From assembly GCA_964036045.1 (NCBI GenBank), contig OZ038402.1:10235013-10299012 (forward strand): a DNA stretch of 64,000 bases, given 5' to 3'. Of this stretch, positions 54,411-64,000 are shown piece after piece; position 1 is the stretch's first letter, and each line of letters opens with the position of its first letter. The notes beneath the pieces were generated by a model. That model saw only the letters and a program-made list of their open reading frames with translations. It was not told the origin of the DNA and made no database searches. This stretch comes from Eutreptiella sp. 'Long Island Sound 2002' (lineage: Eukaryota; Euglenozoa; Euglenophyceae; Eutreptiales; Eutreptiaceae). The position numbers and the translations under genes were made by a program.

Positions 54411-56067
54411 TGTCTGCCACGCCTGATGCATTTGCTGAGCGACGGTGATGAAGAGAGGGCATGATAGGGGGCTTACTCCCAATGTGTGACGAGGTGACAG
54501 CAATGTGCCCATGGCCAAGGGCCATGCTGTGCCCCTCAACCGTTGTGTTGCTGGGGGCTTTATCATCCCTGCAAGTGGCCACAAGTGGCACTTCGTCCCA
54601 CATTCATCAAGGAATAGTCACTCAAAACACAAAAGAAAGCGCCACAAAGAGCGACAAGCTCGTGAGGTGAGGGTGTGTACCAAGAGGATTGTCACCATTT
54701 GGCACACCATATCCAAAGCCTGTTGTGCAGGGTGTCTGCCACGCCTGGTGCGGGGAACACTCAGCACCGTTGGGGTTGTTGAAGGCAATTGAGCATGGCG
54801 AGGTGAGGGCGGAAACGGACACAACGGACAACAGCAGATGCCCTCAACAGCACAAAACGGACGTGCACAGAAATCCCACCACCACCACCACCAGAACACA
54901 CACCGACGCAAACGGACGGCCCCAAAAGAAAAACGAAAGCCATGGCGGTGGACGCACCTTGGGGGCTGGGGGCGTTATTTTGTTGTTGGGGGGGCTGACG
55001 CCCCCTCCCCCCCCCCCCCCGCCACGCGAACAAAGCACTGCATCAAAACAGCCTAAGCACCGGCTGACTAGCGTTCCTGGCGAGCCGAAATTCATCCACA
55101 GATTGCTGCAGGTATGTACAGGTGAGGTCAAGGTGAAGTTTCACTGCCCATAGGCATCAAAGGCCAGAAAGGCCTGACTTGAAGGATCTGTGCCGCGGAG
55201 CACATAACGCAGAGCTAACGCCACTTGAAAAGGAAATTGAGACATGAAACTCCCCGGACCTTACTGTGCTCATGCCTTGGCTCTTGAATGCTCAGGCAAA
55301 CGAGGCAAAGAGAAGCTGCCAGCCTGCTGTCTGGTACAGGGAAAACGAGTCTACACAATGAAGGCATGGTGTTGACGAAAGCCAGAGAGTACTTGTCAGA
55401 CAGATTGATGTCAGTCTGGACGATAAAACTACGTCTGGATGAACTCTACGCGGGAGTCCTAGATCTTGTTGCACAAAAAATGCACACCAAGCCAACTTCG
55501 GCAGGAAGCCCCATCGCCAGGAAATATGGCGCCAACCAAAATACGCTGCTCCTCCCCTGGACGCCGCACCTCAGCCCCACCGTGACCTTCCGAGTACGGA
55601 TCACTGGAATTCTGAGAGCATGTACTTTAGTGCGTCTAGCGCTGTGGAGTATGAGGGAGAAGAGATGGTTTGGCTGTCTTGGGGAGCGATGCCACGGGGA
55701 AGACTAAGGGCCTGCTTTCGTGCGCACTGAGTGCACGTTTGAATATCTTATCCGTTCCAGGACGGCGTCACGGCAAAGCCATGTCTCTGAGGCAGAGGGG
55801 AAGGATGTAGCAACATAAATGATTCTCATAGGGGAGAACTATACAACACTACATCTCGGGTCCCTTGATACCCCATTTGCCCCAGTAGTTGCGTACTGCG
55901 TTGAAAAAAGCTTGAAAACAGGGGGCCCGTGTTCCCAGCAGTACAAACAAAACCTTTGGACTGCGGGCGCACTGTGTGCAAACGCAGCCCCTATGCAGAA
56001 GGGAGGGCGGTCAGCGCCAACGACACATGACCACCTGAAAACAGGGTCAAGCGTCCCATGACTTGGG
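54411..56067. other. Stretch without a supported gene
   Basis: A plus-strand frame at 55,288-55,707 has mixed composition and could be an exon, but no family or splice sites can be supported. A G/C hairpin lies near 54,985-55,022. Confidence 0.3.
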
Positions 56068-57939
56068 TCATTGATGAACACAGACGCTTTGGGACCCGCT
56101 ATCACTGTTTGCCACGGGTCTTGGGCTGCCACTGCAACGCAGACTCACAGGGGAGCCTCCTTTCATACTGACAGACTTCGGGGCCCGCGCTGGCCGCAGC
56201 TGTCTTTGCTTGGTTTCCATCTGCTGCTGCCGACCCTTGGGCCGTGAACGAAGCAGAGACAGCGGGGGGTTCAGTAAACTGCACAGCGGCAGAGATCTGG
56301 TGTGTGGCATTGTGGGGCTAGTCGCAGAAGTTGGGTCATTGCTGACGATTTCTGGAAGACTGAAGGCAAATGGGACGGGCAAGTCCTGGGTGCCGCAGTC
56401 AGACGCAGCAGACGTCTGTGGACCCACAAGGGGCGAAAGCAATTTGAAGTCAAGGGTCTGGTCTCGACACCAAATCTCCGTTCTGTCGTGCACATCTTGA
56501 AAAAATTGCTGGTGCGTGAACTGCGTGTCGCCCAGAAGAACAGCCGACAGACAATGGACTGAGGCAGCGTCCCGGGGCCAGCAGGGAAAACGGACCTGAC
56601 TGTCAACAGTGGCATGGGCACTGGGGTGGTGTATGACACCCGCCTTGTCGCACTCCTCGCGGTTGGGCTTTGGCGTCATCATCGTGGCTGCCTCCAAAGA
56701 ACTTCTCTCCGAAAGCTCGCAAGATGGAAGCATCGAAATCCCTTGGCTCGACCCTACGTCAGCGCTTGCAGCACCGATGAACTCTGGGCTGCCGCCATAT
56801 GTGTTGACCCTGGTGCTTGTGCTGCTTCTTCCATCACTATGATCAGAAATCAGCTTAACTTGGGGCCTCTTGGTGTATCGGGCGTGATGACGCCCCCTGC
56901 GCCTGTTGGGGCCATCGCTGGGCCTTGAGCCATTGCTGCTGCCATCAGTACCTCTGTGACTAGGCTGCCCCAGAGCAAACTGGTCATTATTGCCAGTTGG
57001 CCAGGGGTTGCCAGTCAGACTGCCGCATTCTGACGCTGGGCAGTCGTTGGAGGTCTCCTGCGGCCGCGATCGTGAGGCATGCATCGTGTCCACACGCCGA
57101 GCTTCGTCCCTTTCGCGTGCGTCTTGATGTTCCCGACTGTCGTCCAGCAAAAAGGACGCCAGATGGATGCCTTGGTCCCAGTGCACGGGAAACGCCTTCG
57201 AAGATCGCACCGTTGAAACCTGAGGCCGGTGCCTGTCGGCGTATTTGGCACGATGGCCTTCCGTGCGATTGTCGGAGGCGTCACTGCAATCCGAGGCCTT
57301 GCTGTTGCCATCACTAGTTTCTTGACTATCCTGCCACATAAGAGGCGACATGCCATTGCCATCACTGCCACTTGGCCAAGGGCTGCCAGTGAAACTGCCG
57401 CTGTCTGACACGGGCGTGTCAGAGTCGGATTCCTCCTGAGGTTGGGGCCTCTTGGCGTATCTGGCGCGATGCTTCTTCATGCGACTGTTGGGGTCGTCAT
57501 TGCAACCCGAGGCCTTGCTGTTGCCATCACTAGTTTCTTGACTATCCTGCCCCATAGGACGCGACACGTCACTGCCATCACTGCCACTTGGGCGCGGGCT
57601 GCCAGTGAAACTGCCGCTGTCTGACACGGCCGTGTCAGAGTCTGGTTTGCTCCAGGGACTCTGGGCATCTTTGACGTAATTCTCGTCCGCACTGTCATTG
57701 AAATCTAGTGCCTGGCGGCTGGCAGTATTGCGTGCCTCACCACCTTGGGCCCAACGATTGAACTTACTGGCGCCAGGTCCAACGAATGAGTGGTCCTCAT
57801 TGCCAAGCATTGGCCACTGCACCCCCTCTTCGCATGTTGGCGTAGTGACAGGTTGCATGTTTAGCATGTTCATCATCACAGATACACTGCAACAGTATGC
57901 CGGAGTCAATGTCACCAAAAAACTAGAAACCATCCACAA
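56068..57939 (-). CDS. Large disordered Ser/Asp-rich protein with three repeats
   Basis: An uninterrupted frame of 623 codons, unusual in this window. Residues 1-35 include a hydrophobic stretch that could be a signal or anchor segment. From about residue 95 there are two clear repeats of about 72 residues and a third, more diverged one. Each has a T-G-S/N-P-x-P core, a D-S-Q-E-T-S-D-G-N-S-like part (strongest in the first two) and an R-x-R/K-Y-x-K-R-P-Q-like basic end. The last 200 residues are Ser/Pro/Leu-rich. Repeats are kept in protein frame with base differences, which supports coding. I recognise no domain. The start could be at a downstream ATG, since several Met fall in the first 30 residues. 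Confidence 0.5.
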   Translation of the reverse strand: MWMVSSFLVTLTPAYCCSVSVMMNMLNMQPVTTPTCEEGVQWPMLGNEDHSFVGPGASKFNRWAQGGEARNTASRQALDFNDSADENYVKDAQSPWSKPDSDTAVSDSGSFTGSPRPSGSDGSDVSRPMGQDSQETSDGNSKASGCNDDPNSRMKKHRARYAKRPQPQEESDSDTPVSDSGSFTGSPWPSGSDGNGMSPLMWQDSQETSDGNSKASDCSDASDNRTEGHRAKYADRHRPQVSTVRSSKAFPVHWDQGIHLASFLLDDSREHQDARERDEARRVDTMHASRSRPQETSNDCPASECGSLTGNPWPTGNNDQFALGQPSHRGTDGSSNGSRPSDGPNRRRGRHHARYTKRPQVKLISDHSDGRSSTSTRVNTYGGSPEFIGAASADVGSSQGISMLPSCELSERSSLEAATMMTPKPNREECDKAGVIHHPSAHATVDSQVRFPCWPRDAASVHCLSAVLLGDTQFTHQQFFQDVHDRTEIWCRDQTLDFKLLSPLVGPQTSAASDCGTQDLPVPFAFSLPEIVSNDPTSATSPTMPHTRSLPLCSLLNPPLSLLRSRPKGRQQQMETKQRQLRPARAPKSVSMKGGSPVSLRCSGSPRPVANSDSGSQSVCVHQ

Positions 57940-59753
57940 AGGCAGAACGATAAAGGCACCCTTTGCACCTTAGTAACACTTCCTGCAGCTCAACCAGTTG
58001 GGCACGAGCGGCAACGCAGATCAAATGACAACAGTACTATTTCTACCGTATAAAACCATAATCATGCTATTTGGAACGCAGAACATGGATTTTTGTGTAT
58101 CCATTCTTTCCACTGGGGTACTGGCAGGTTCGGCTTTGTTTACTGGAATGCCAGACCGGAAAAATTTGCACCTTTTCATGGGGGTGGGAACTGTTGGCCC
58201 CGGAGCACATTGGGGGGCCAACGGGGGATTGACTAACAATCTGGTAACACATAGTTTTACAGGGGGTTTTCTGAGGCTCTCAAGACATGTGCAAGCCTCC
58301 TTCCCTGTAAGCTGTGCAAAGGTCCACCGAAAGAACAGTTTTGGTGTGCTCTGCGGAACGGGGTAGACCTGCACTCTTACGGGCCTAAAAACCCTTTCTC
58401 ACAGCGATGAAAGTCTCTTCTTTCTGTTGTTGGCTAATTTACGTACAGTCCGAAGATCCCGAAAGCGCTCAGTGCTCCCCAGAACCATGTGCGCACATCG
58501 GGATGAGGGTGGTCCTGCTGCAGCAAAACACTTACCAACACAAACAGGATCAAACTACCTCCCCCTTCACTCATATGCGCAAGACCACACCGGAAGGCGA
58601 AGGCAAAGATGTGAGGCCATCAGGCCTCTCCATTGATCATGCTGCCCAGGACTGGTTTCAGGTGACCTGAAATTCCATTGACAAAATTACTCATGACCCC
58701 TTTGGTACTTTCAATTCTGCGTCTCTTCTTGCTTGAAATTTGTAGCCAAAATATGCAGCCTTGTTGCATTTTGGACAGACTATATGCCAATGGGGACACA
58801 TCCTGGATCAACGAAGGCAAATGAGGGCTGTGCGGTGGAAGCTGAAACACCCCAACTCTGATCAACATCAACGGTTCGCTTGAGACAGTCTGAAATGCAA
58901 AAGCTCGTGGGTTGCACACATGGTATAGTCGCTGTGCCGCAAGCGTTGTGCTGAGGGTATCCCCCAAGAAACGAAATTATCAACGGCAACCAGCCAGGTC
59001 TTCCGGCTCATTAGCTACGGTAATCGATCCTATATTGATGTTCCGAAGCGCCATGAGAGGCTTCCAATGGCCCAGCCCTCGCTCTAGGGGCTTCAGGTTC
59101 GGAACAGGCGCCACGAAAGGCTCCAGCTGCCGAAGAATGGGTCCCTGTAGGCACATGCACAGGAGATGGGGCTGTGTCCATAGCACTGGCTTTAGCATCA
59201 CCGCTGTACAGTCCATGTTCACCGCCGCTGGACGTCAAATGAGGTTCTTCCACACTTTTTCCCAACCAGAATCAGAATTAATTGGTGATTTCAGCCCCTC
59301 CAATGATGAGATGATGGTGAAAAAGATTGACAGTTGTTTGTGGCAATTGGAGCAGCATCAAAATTTTCGCCTCGTTTGTTCAGGGATTCATGGCAGGGAA
59401 TCCCCATATCCCCCCTGCAGCCTGTTTCTTGCTCAGAATATTTTTTATAATCTTGGGTGAGGAACTGCGTGATGAAGCATGTGTGTAGTTTGAAGTTTTG
59501 TGCAGTGTTTTGCAGGGAGAACGCGGGAAATATATAATTTTTGCCATTTTGCACATGTTGCAAACATGAACCCGCACCACTTGTAATGCTTATGCAAGTA
59601 TTTCTGGCCTATCTGTTGAGCATTTTCAGCCTTTTGATGGGCCTAGGATGGGGGCTTCCTACTCAGTTGTGATGCGGGCACCCCCCCCCCCCAGCCCATG
59701 GCCGGAGGGATGCCGGCAAAGGGGAGGCAAAGGGGTGGCCATCCCTAGATACA
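57940..59753. other. Stretch without a supported gene
   Basis: A minus-strand frame at 59,011-59,265 is Ser/Gly/Ala/Pro-rich and could be an exon, without more support. Otherwise nothing recognised. Confidence 0.3.
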
Positions 59754-60055
59754 GGGGGAGTCTTTGCACTGCGCGCGCACTGCGCGCTACTTTTAGACTA
59801 TGCTTCCCCCCGAAGAGCCCCCAAGCACACCCCTTGGAAACGCCCTTAGAATTAGGTGACCCAAACTGCCCCAGCTCAAGAAAGTTGCAAACTACCTTCC
59901 CTGAACATAACACACATCATGCACAACTGGAAAAGCCATGAACAGCGCATTGGTCGCCACCCTCAACAACACACAACTGTCTTTTTGTTCCATTGTCAAC
60001 TAAGTACACATTGAGAATACGCAACTTGTGTGCACAACATGACACAGTTGCAGAA

Positions 60056-60490
60056 TCAAAGAAAAGTCACACTGTCACATGTGTGTGTGTCAATGCAATC
60101 CGTACAATATTGCAATTCACACTTGTCACACATGGACATCTTCTCAGGGTCAGACTTGGTGCAACAAAGGGTACATACATCCCCATCATCACCCACAACA
60201 TCCTCATCATCATTGTCCTCCTGTGCAGGTACGTGTTCCCACGGACCATATGGAGGGTACCGCACCTGTCTTCGAATCAAAAATTGCTGCAAATGCAAGA
60301 GTACACGCACGTACTCATGCAACTCCGTACCGGAACCCCTCCATATGTTCCTTACGATGCCCCAGTGCCACAGGCGTGCAAACAAGTGCTCAATGCGTGC
60401 CCTATAGAAACCATGAACATCATTGTACTCCTTTTGCCGCTCGGTCAACGTCTTTCGACCGATAAATGGCCATGCCACATGGAGGCGCCC
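60056..60490 (-). pseudogene. DDE transposase C-terminal fragment with zinc module, in D2
   Basis: From about 60,490 the frame shows L-T-E-R-Q-K-E-Y-N-D-V-H-G-F-Y-R-A-R-I-E-H-L-F-A, the Glu-bearing helix of the PIF/Harbinger core, with helices to Y-P-P-Y-G-P-W. An acidic linker and a Cys-rich module follow: C-x2-C, C-D-K-C, Y-C-T-D-C, H-T-C, ending at TAA 60,056. The first two catalytic Asp are deleted, and the frame upstream runs into minisatellite sequence. The added zinc module is not usual for Harbinger transposases. Confidence 0.65.
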
Positions 60491-60542
60491 CTTGCACGCA
60501 ACAAAGCGTGGATTGTGAGTCCCTAACCCCAACTCAAGGGGC

Positions 60543-60885
60543 CACGCAACAAAGCGTGGATTCAAAGATTGTCCGGTTTCCTCAATAGCACCGGAAGGTT
60601 GGGGCCCAAAAGAGGGCGGAAATGCTACGTCACCCCTGCATTCTCGGGGGTCCCCAACAAAGGGAACAAAATCAGAAGTCAAAACCTACGCTAGGGGTCA
60701 CCATGATGCACCACGCAACAAAGCGTGGATTCAAAGATTGTCCCGGTTTCCTCAATAGCACCGGAAGGTTGGGGCCCAAAAGAGGGCGGAAATGCTACAT
60801 CACCCCTGCATTCTCGGGGGTCCCCAACAAAGGGGGACAAAATCAGAACTCAAAACCTCCGCTACGGGTCACCATGATGCCCCTA
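60543..60885. repeat. Tandem duplication of about 170 bp in D2
   Basis: Two nearly identical units starting at CACGCAACAAAGCGTGGATTC (shortened: CACGC-AACAAA-GCGTGG) and continuing through GGAAGGTTGGGGCCCAAAAG. Confidence 0.85.
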
Positions 60886-60973
60886 GGGGCCCCTAGTATC
60901 TCAAAGTATGGGTCTATAGTACGGCCAGACGCCCAAATAGTTGCACTGCGCGCGCGCTTGAGGCGCCCCCACA

Positions 60974-62032
60974 GGCAAGATAAGGGAGGGGGTCGATAAG
61001 GTGGTTGGGGGGGGGGGGGTCAGGGAGTTTGAAAAGGATGGACATTGGAGCATTAGACCCTTGCACTGAAGGTGAACTAATTGGGCTTAAGGCTTTTTGC
61101 TACATTATCTTCCTCTCACCTGCCCCAACAACGCAGTTCTCACACTGTCCACTAGTCCACCGGCCTATTGGGTAACTTTAGGCGAAGCCTCTGATTGCGC
61201 CAAGAAGTGCATAGCACCCTAACCTATTTTCGAGAGTATGGTTGTCCGTTGGTTAACTTTGGCTCACTAAGCACACACTGCCCTCAGTTAGGCAACTTTG
61301 TGTTATGCTCTTGGGCGGCTCCTGGCCTTGAAAAAGAAATAGGCATGAGGTAAGTTACTTGTACACCAATACCCCAGTAAGTGTTTAGATGTTGCTAGCG
61401 TGCCTAGACTCTCCCGTGTTGTAACATGTGATGGCACCTTACGCTGCTGCCATCCATGGGATGCACATTACTCTTCAAAATCAAATCAAGCACCTGACAC
61501 CCACTACTCCCGGCATATGACCCTAGGTCAGCAAACAATGCACTTTATATGTACCGTGGTCACTCCATAGGCCAGTGCCTTTAGCAGTTGGCTGGAGGCC
61601 CCCTTGGGAAGGGGAGGGGGGGGGGGTTGGCGTTGTAGGATCCGTGGTGCTGCCCCCCCCCCTGTCCACCCCACATGAGGTATGCGGGATACTGCATGCG
61701 GTTTTAAACTCGCTGCATGGTGGTTTGCTCACGGCTTCCCTTCTGCAAGAGGACGAAAAGGAGGTGGCTGATTGTATGCATGTCGCAAAGGGGCCACCAT
61801 GACATAATAAATTAGGACTGCAAGGAGGAAAAATGGCAGAATGGGAGCTCCCATGGCAAAAATGGGACACTATTAGGAAACATGGGAACGCATGAAAGTG
61901 GGGAAGGAAAAAAACAGTGCAGGAAAATTGTGGTCTCCAGGGTCTTCAGACAGCAAAATGAGGAAAATCAGCCTTCCCCGGGTGTCTCCAGGAATCTGGA
62001 GACTTAGGACCCTTAAAACTCTGGTTGTTGGC
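60974..62032. other. Stretch without a supported gene
   Basis: Poly-G runs near 61,008 and 61,617; otherwise no repeat or coding feature is recognised. Confidence 0.35.
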
Positions 62033-62042
62033 CATTTCACGC

Positions 62043-62083
<41 letters not shown>

Positions 62084-62335
62084 GCTGCGCCTAAAAGGGG
62101 TGGCTGTATTCTAGGCCCTAAAAAGGGCTATAAAACCTCACTGGTTCCACCATCTCCGTGACCATAACCCTAATCCTAAGGCTGGGCCAGGCTTGGTCCC
62201 CCCTTGCCTAACCCTCTGTGAATCTGTCAGAAAAGGGCTGCAAATGCCAAAGTAACAGCCCCAAAATTGTACCTCGACCCCAACCCCAACTAGGGTTGAA
62301 TAATGAGACTGAGCTGGTGGGAAGGGAACGACACA
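62033..62335. repeat. Diverged relative of repeat R
   Basis: A TTGC array (62,042-62,085), CCTAAAAAGGGCTATAAAACC, CACCATCTCCGTGACC and a CCATAACCCTAATCC motif occur in the same order as in repeat R. A GAGCTGGTGGGAAGGGAAC block follows. Confidence 0.7.
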
Positions 62336-63238
62336 AATGGACCAAAAGTGGCAGTTCATGGCCTAAGACTGCCATTTTTACCATCCATGTTGATCGCCAC
62401 TTTTTGCGAGGAATCAGTTTTGACCCAGTTTTGACCCCTTGGGGACCAACATTCATTCATACCATTGTTCCATGCAAACCGGGCTTGCATTGCACCACGT
62501 GCAAGTACCGCGGGCACCGCATGAGAGGCACCCTCCTGCTTGCTTTTCATTACCTGCCGCCCCCACCCCATGCATCGGACCCCCAAATTGGATGTGCACA
62601 TCCCAAGGAAATCTGTTTCGGCTCAACTCCCCTTGCACCAACCCCCTCATGTCACACATCAAAATTGCCTCCTACTATGGTACCTACACGAAAACAGCCA
62701 AGCATGCCTGCGAACCGCATCTGGAGCCCCTCCTCAGGGATTGATCCATCATCTTGAGTGATTACAATTTAGTGATTCATGCCTCTCACACCACTACCAT
62801 CCGGCCCAACTTGTGGCCTTTGCTCGTTGCCAAGGAGCGGTCCAAGGCACTGAGTGACCTGCTGTTACCAGGGTTCCACGGTACGGTAGCTCCAAGAGCT
62901 ACATTGATAGGGCGCATGGTTCCAGATCTTTTGCATCCCTTTTTCAGTCCTCACATGCCTCCGTCCCTCTAGGCACCCTGGAATCCAGGACCATGGCCCC
63001 ATCCCAATAAACATAGTCCTCTGGACCAAACCTGAGGCCCAATGCGGCCTCTGGAATGGACGTGGTGTGCAGAAAGAAAAAAAAAGACGACACATCTCAC
63101 ACATGCTTTGTCCATGCCCCATTTCAAGGCTGATGCGGAGAGCACATGTATCCGAATGACATCACACATGCTCGATGCCATGCATGAGGTCGACACGGAC
63201 AAGCCCAACACGCCCCCACCGAATCCTGACGCGTCTGA
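62336..63238. other. Stretch left of the LINE relic
   Basis: Plus-strand frames may belong to the upstream part of the LINE relic, but no endonuclease motif is visible. Confidence 0.3.
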
Positions 63239-64000
63239 ATGGTCGGCAGGGCACGACAGCTTGAAGATGAAGCAAGGCGGAGATCCCAGGTCTTCTACCC
63301 CAGGCCCTACTCACCCCACCGGCACATTCCCCCCCTCCCACCTCGACACAGGAAAAGCAGCGCATCTTGCAGCACAACACACCGCGGTGTTCCACTATGC
63401 AAAGAAGTATACCCTAGTTGCCCTGCCTGTCCGACATAACCCCATCCAGTGCGCTCTTTGGCACGAGCGTCCACGAAGAAGTCCCTCAGCCCAGATGGGA
63501 TCCCCCCCTATCTACTGGCCGCACTACCCGACTCCATCTTCGCACACAGTGACTCCTGCCTCTCTGTCTGTTACAAAGAGGGCTTCAAGCCTGATGATTG
63601 GCTTATCCCTGAGACTTTTTGGCTCTTCAAAGTAAGGGACAGTGGATGGAGGCCCATTGCCATGAGCAACTCCATAAATGGGCTGTTCATGTGTTTGGTG
63701 TACAAGCCATCTGACCACTCCTTGCCCCCCACCAGCAGTATGGTAGCCAAGAAGGAACTGTCACCGCCTGAGACCCACAGACATTCCTGAATGCCCTGGA
63801 TGGCTTGCATGACATCAAAGCCATCTTAGCCTTCGATGCGTACCACACCTTCGACAACCCCCAAAAGTGTTGATCCGTGAGGTACACTACAGAACGGGCA
63901 GCCCCCTCAAATTACTGTGTGTCATCTCCCTAGTAGAGCGAAAGACCACATTTATGCAGGGAGCCGAGGGGGTCAGACGACTTATGGCCTCAAACAAGGT
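63239..64000 (+). pseudogene. LINE reverse transcriptase relic of another family, cut by the window edge
   Basis: The frame from 63,449 shows S-P-D-G-I-P-P, a G-F-K-P-D-D-W and a W-R-P-I-A-M-S-N motif, the early fingers blocks of LINE reverse transcriptases. After a frameshift near 63,720 another frame gives L-A-F-D-A-Y-H-T-F-D (motif A). A third frame from about 63,865 continues toward motif B up to the window end. In-frame stops at 63,437 (TAA) and about 63,770 (TGA) show decay. It is on the plus strand and differs from the microsatellite-linked family. Confidence 0.6.

Larger units (their letters stand above)
59754..60970 (-). mobile_element. Harbinger-like element D2
   Basis: The left end GGGGGAGTCTTTGC and the right end (other strand GGGGGCGCCTCAAGC) are followed by GCGCGC-rich sequence, with ACA on both sides (59,751-59,753 and 60,971-60,973). 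It is 1,217 bp long and parallels D1. It carries a transposase C-terminal relic, two hairpin minisatellite units and a tandem duplication of about 170 bp. Confidence 0.75.

Overview
The window is repeat-rich nuclear DNA from a eukaryote. Non-LTR retrotransposons with endonuclease, reverse transcriptase and RNase H, tyrosine-recombinase elements, PIF/Harbinger-like DNA transposons, a eukaryotic poly(A) polymerase fragment, exon-like segments with GT/AG borders, long poly-G/C runs and TTAGGG-type telomeric motifs all argue against a bacterium. A unicellular alga or another GC-rich protist fits best. I cannot name the lineage.

Positions 1-20,478 form one compartment built on a degenerate pentanucleotide microsatellite, GGTG(T/C). 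Three related LINE-type elements lie head to tail on the minus strand, each bounded on both sides by that microsatellite: a full-length but broken copy (1,200-10,663), a short non-autonomous derivative (10,704-12,331), and a second broken copy with a large deletion (12,733-19,727). Read together, the two long copies give the family plan: ORF1 (about 990 residues, coiled coil plus a basic RS-rich tail), then ORF2 starting 8 nt after the ORF1 stop (N-terminal extension, AP endonuclease, reverse transcriptase, RNase H, CCHC finger, long C-terminal region). Neither copy is intact.

Positions 20,479-31,500 hold a 376-bp Harbinger-type MITE, two exon-like segments on the minus strand that may belong to one gene, a dispersed repeat around them, many poly-G/C tracts, and a poly(A) polymerase fragment at 30,641-31,518. 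Positions 31,520-34,283 are a tandem array of units of about 1.05-1.15 kb carrying TTGC arrays and an internal telomere-like motif. The array touches the poly(A) polymerase fragment on one side and a secreted-protein gene (to 35,557) on the other.

Positions 36,000-40,100 hold relics of two elements with a zinc finger followed by a tyrosine recombinase and no reverse transcriptase between. Positions 40,475-42,950 hold a SINE-like segment, a 300-bp tandem duplication, a small acidic protein gene and an RNase H relic. At 46,240-48,620 a small basic/acidic ORF is split by a Harbinger-like element that itself contains a second one; target-site duplications mark both insertions, and removing the outer element with one duplication rejoins the ORF in frame. 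The remainder holds a 0.66-kb dispersed duplication, a 623-residue disordered repeat protein (56,068-57,939), a third Harbinger-like relic (59,754-60,970) and a LINE reverse transcriptase relic running off the right edge.

The window is mostly a graveyard of mobile elements with few host genes. Best-supported host genes are the poly(A) polymerase fragment, the secreted protein, the disordered repeat protein and the interrupted ORF.
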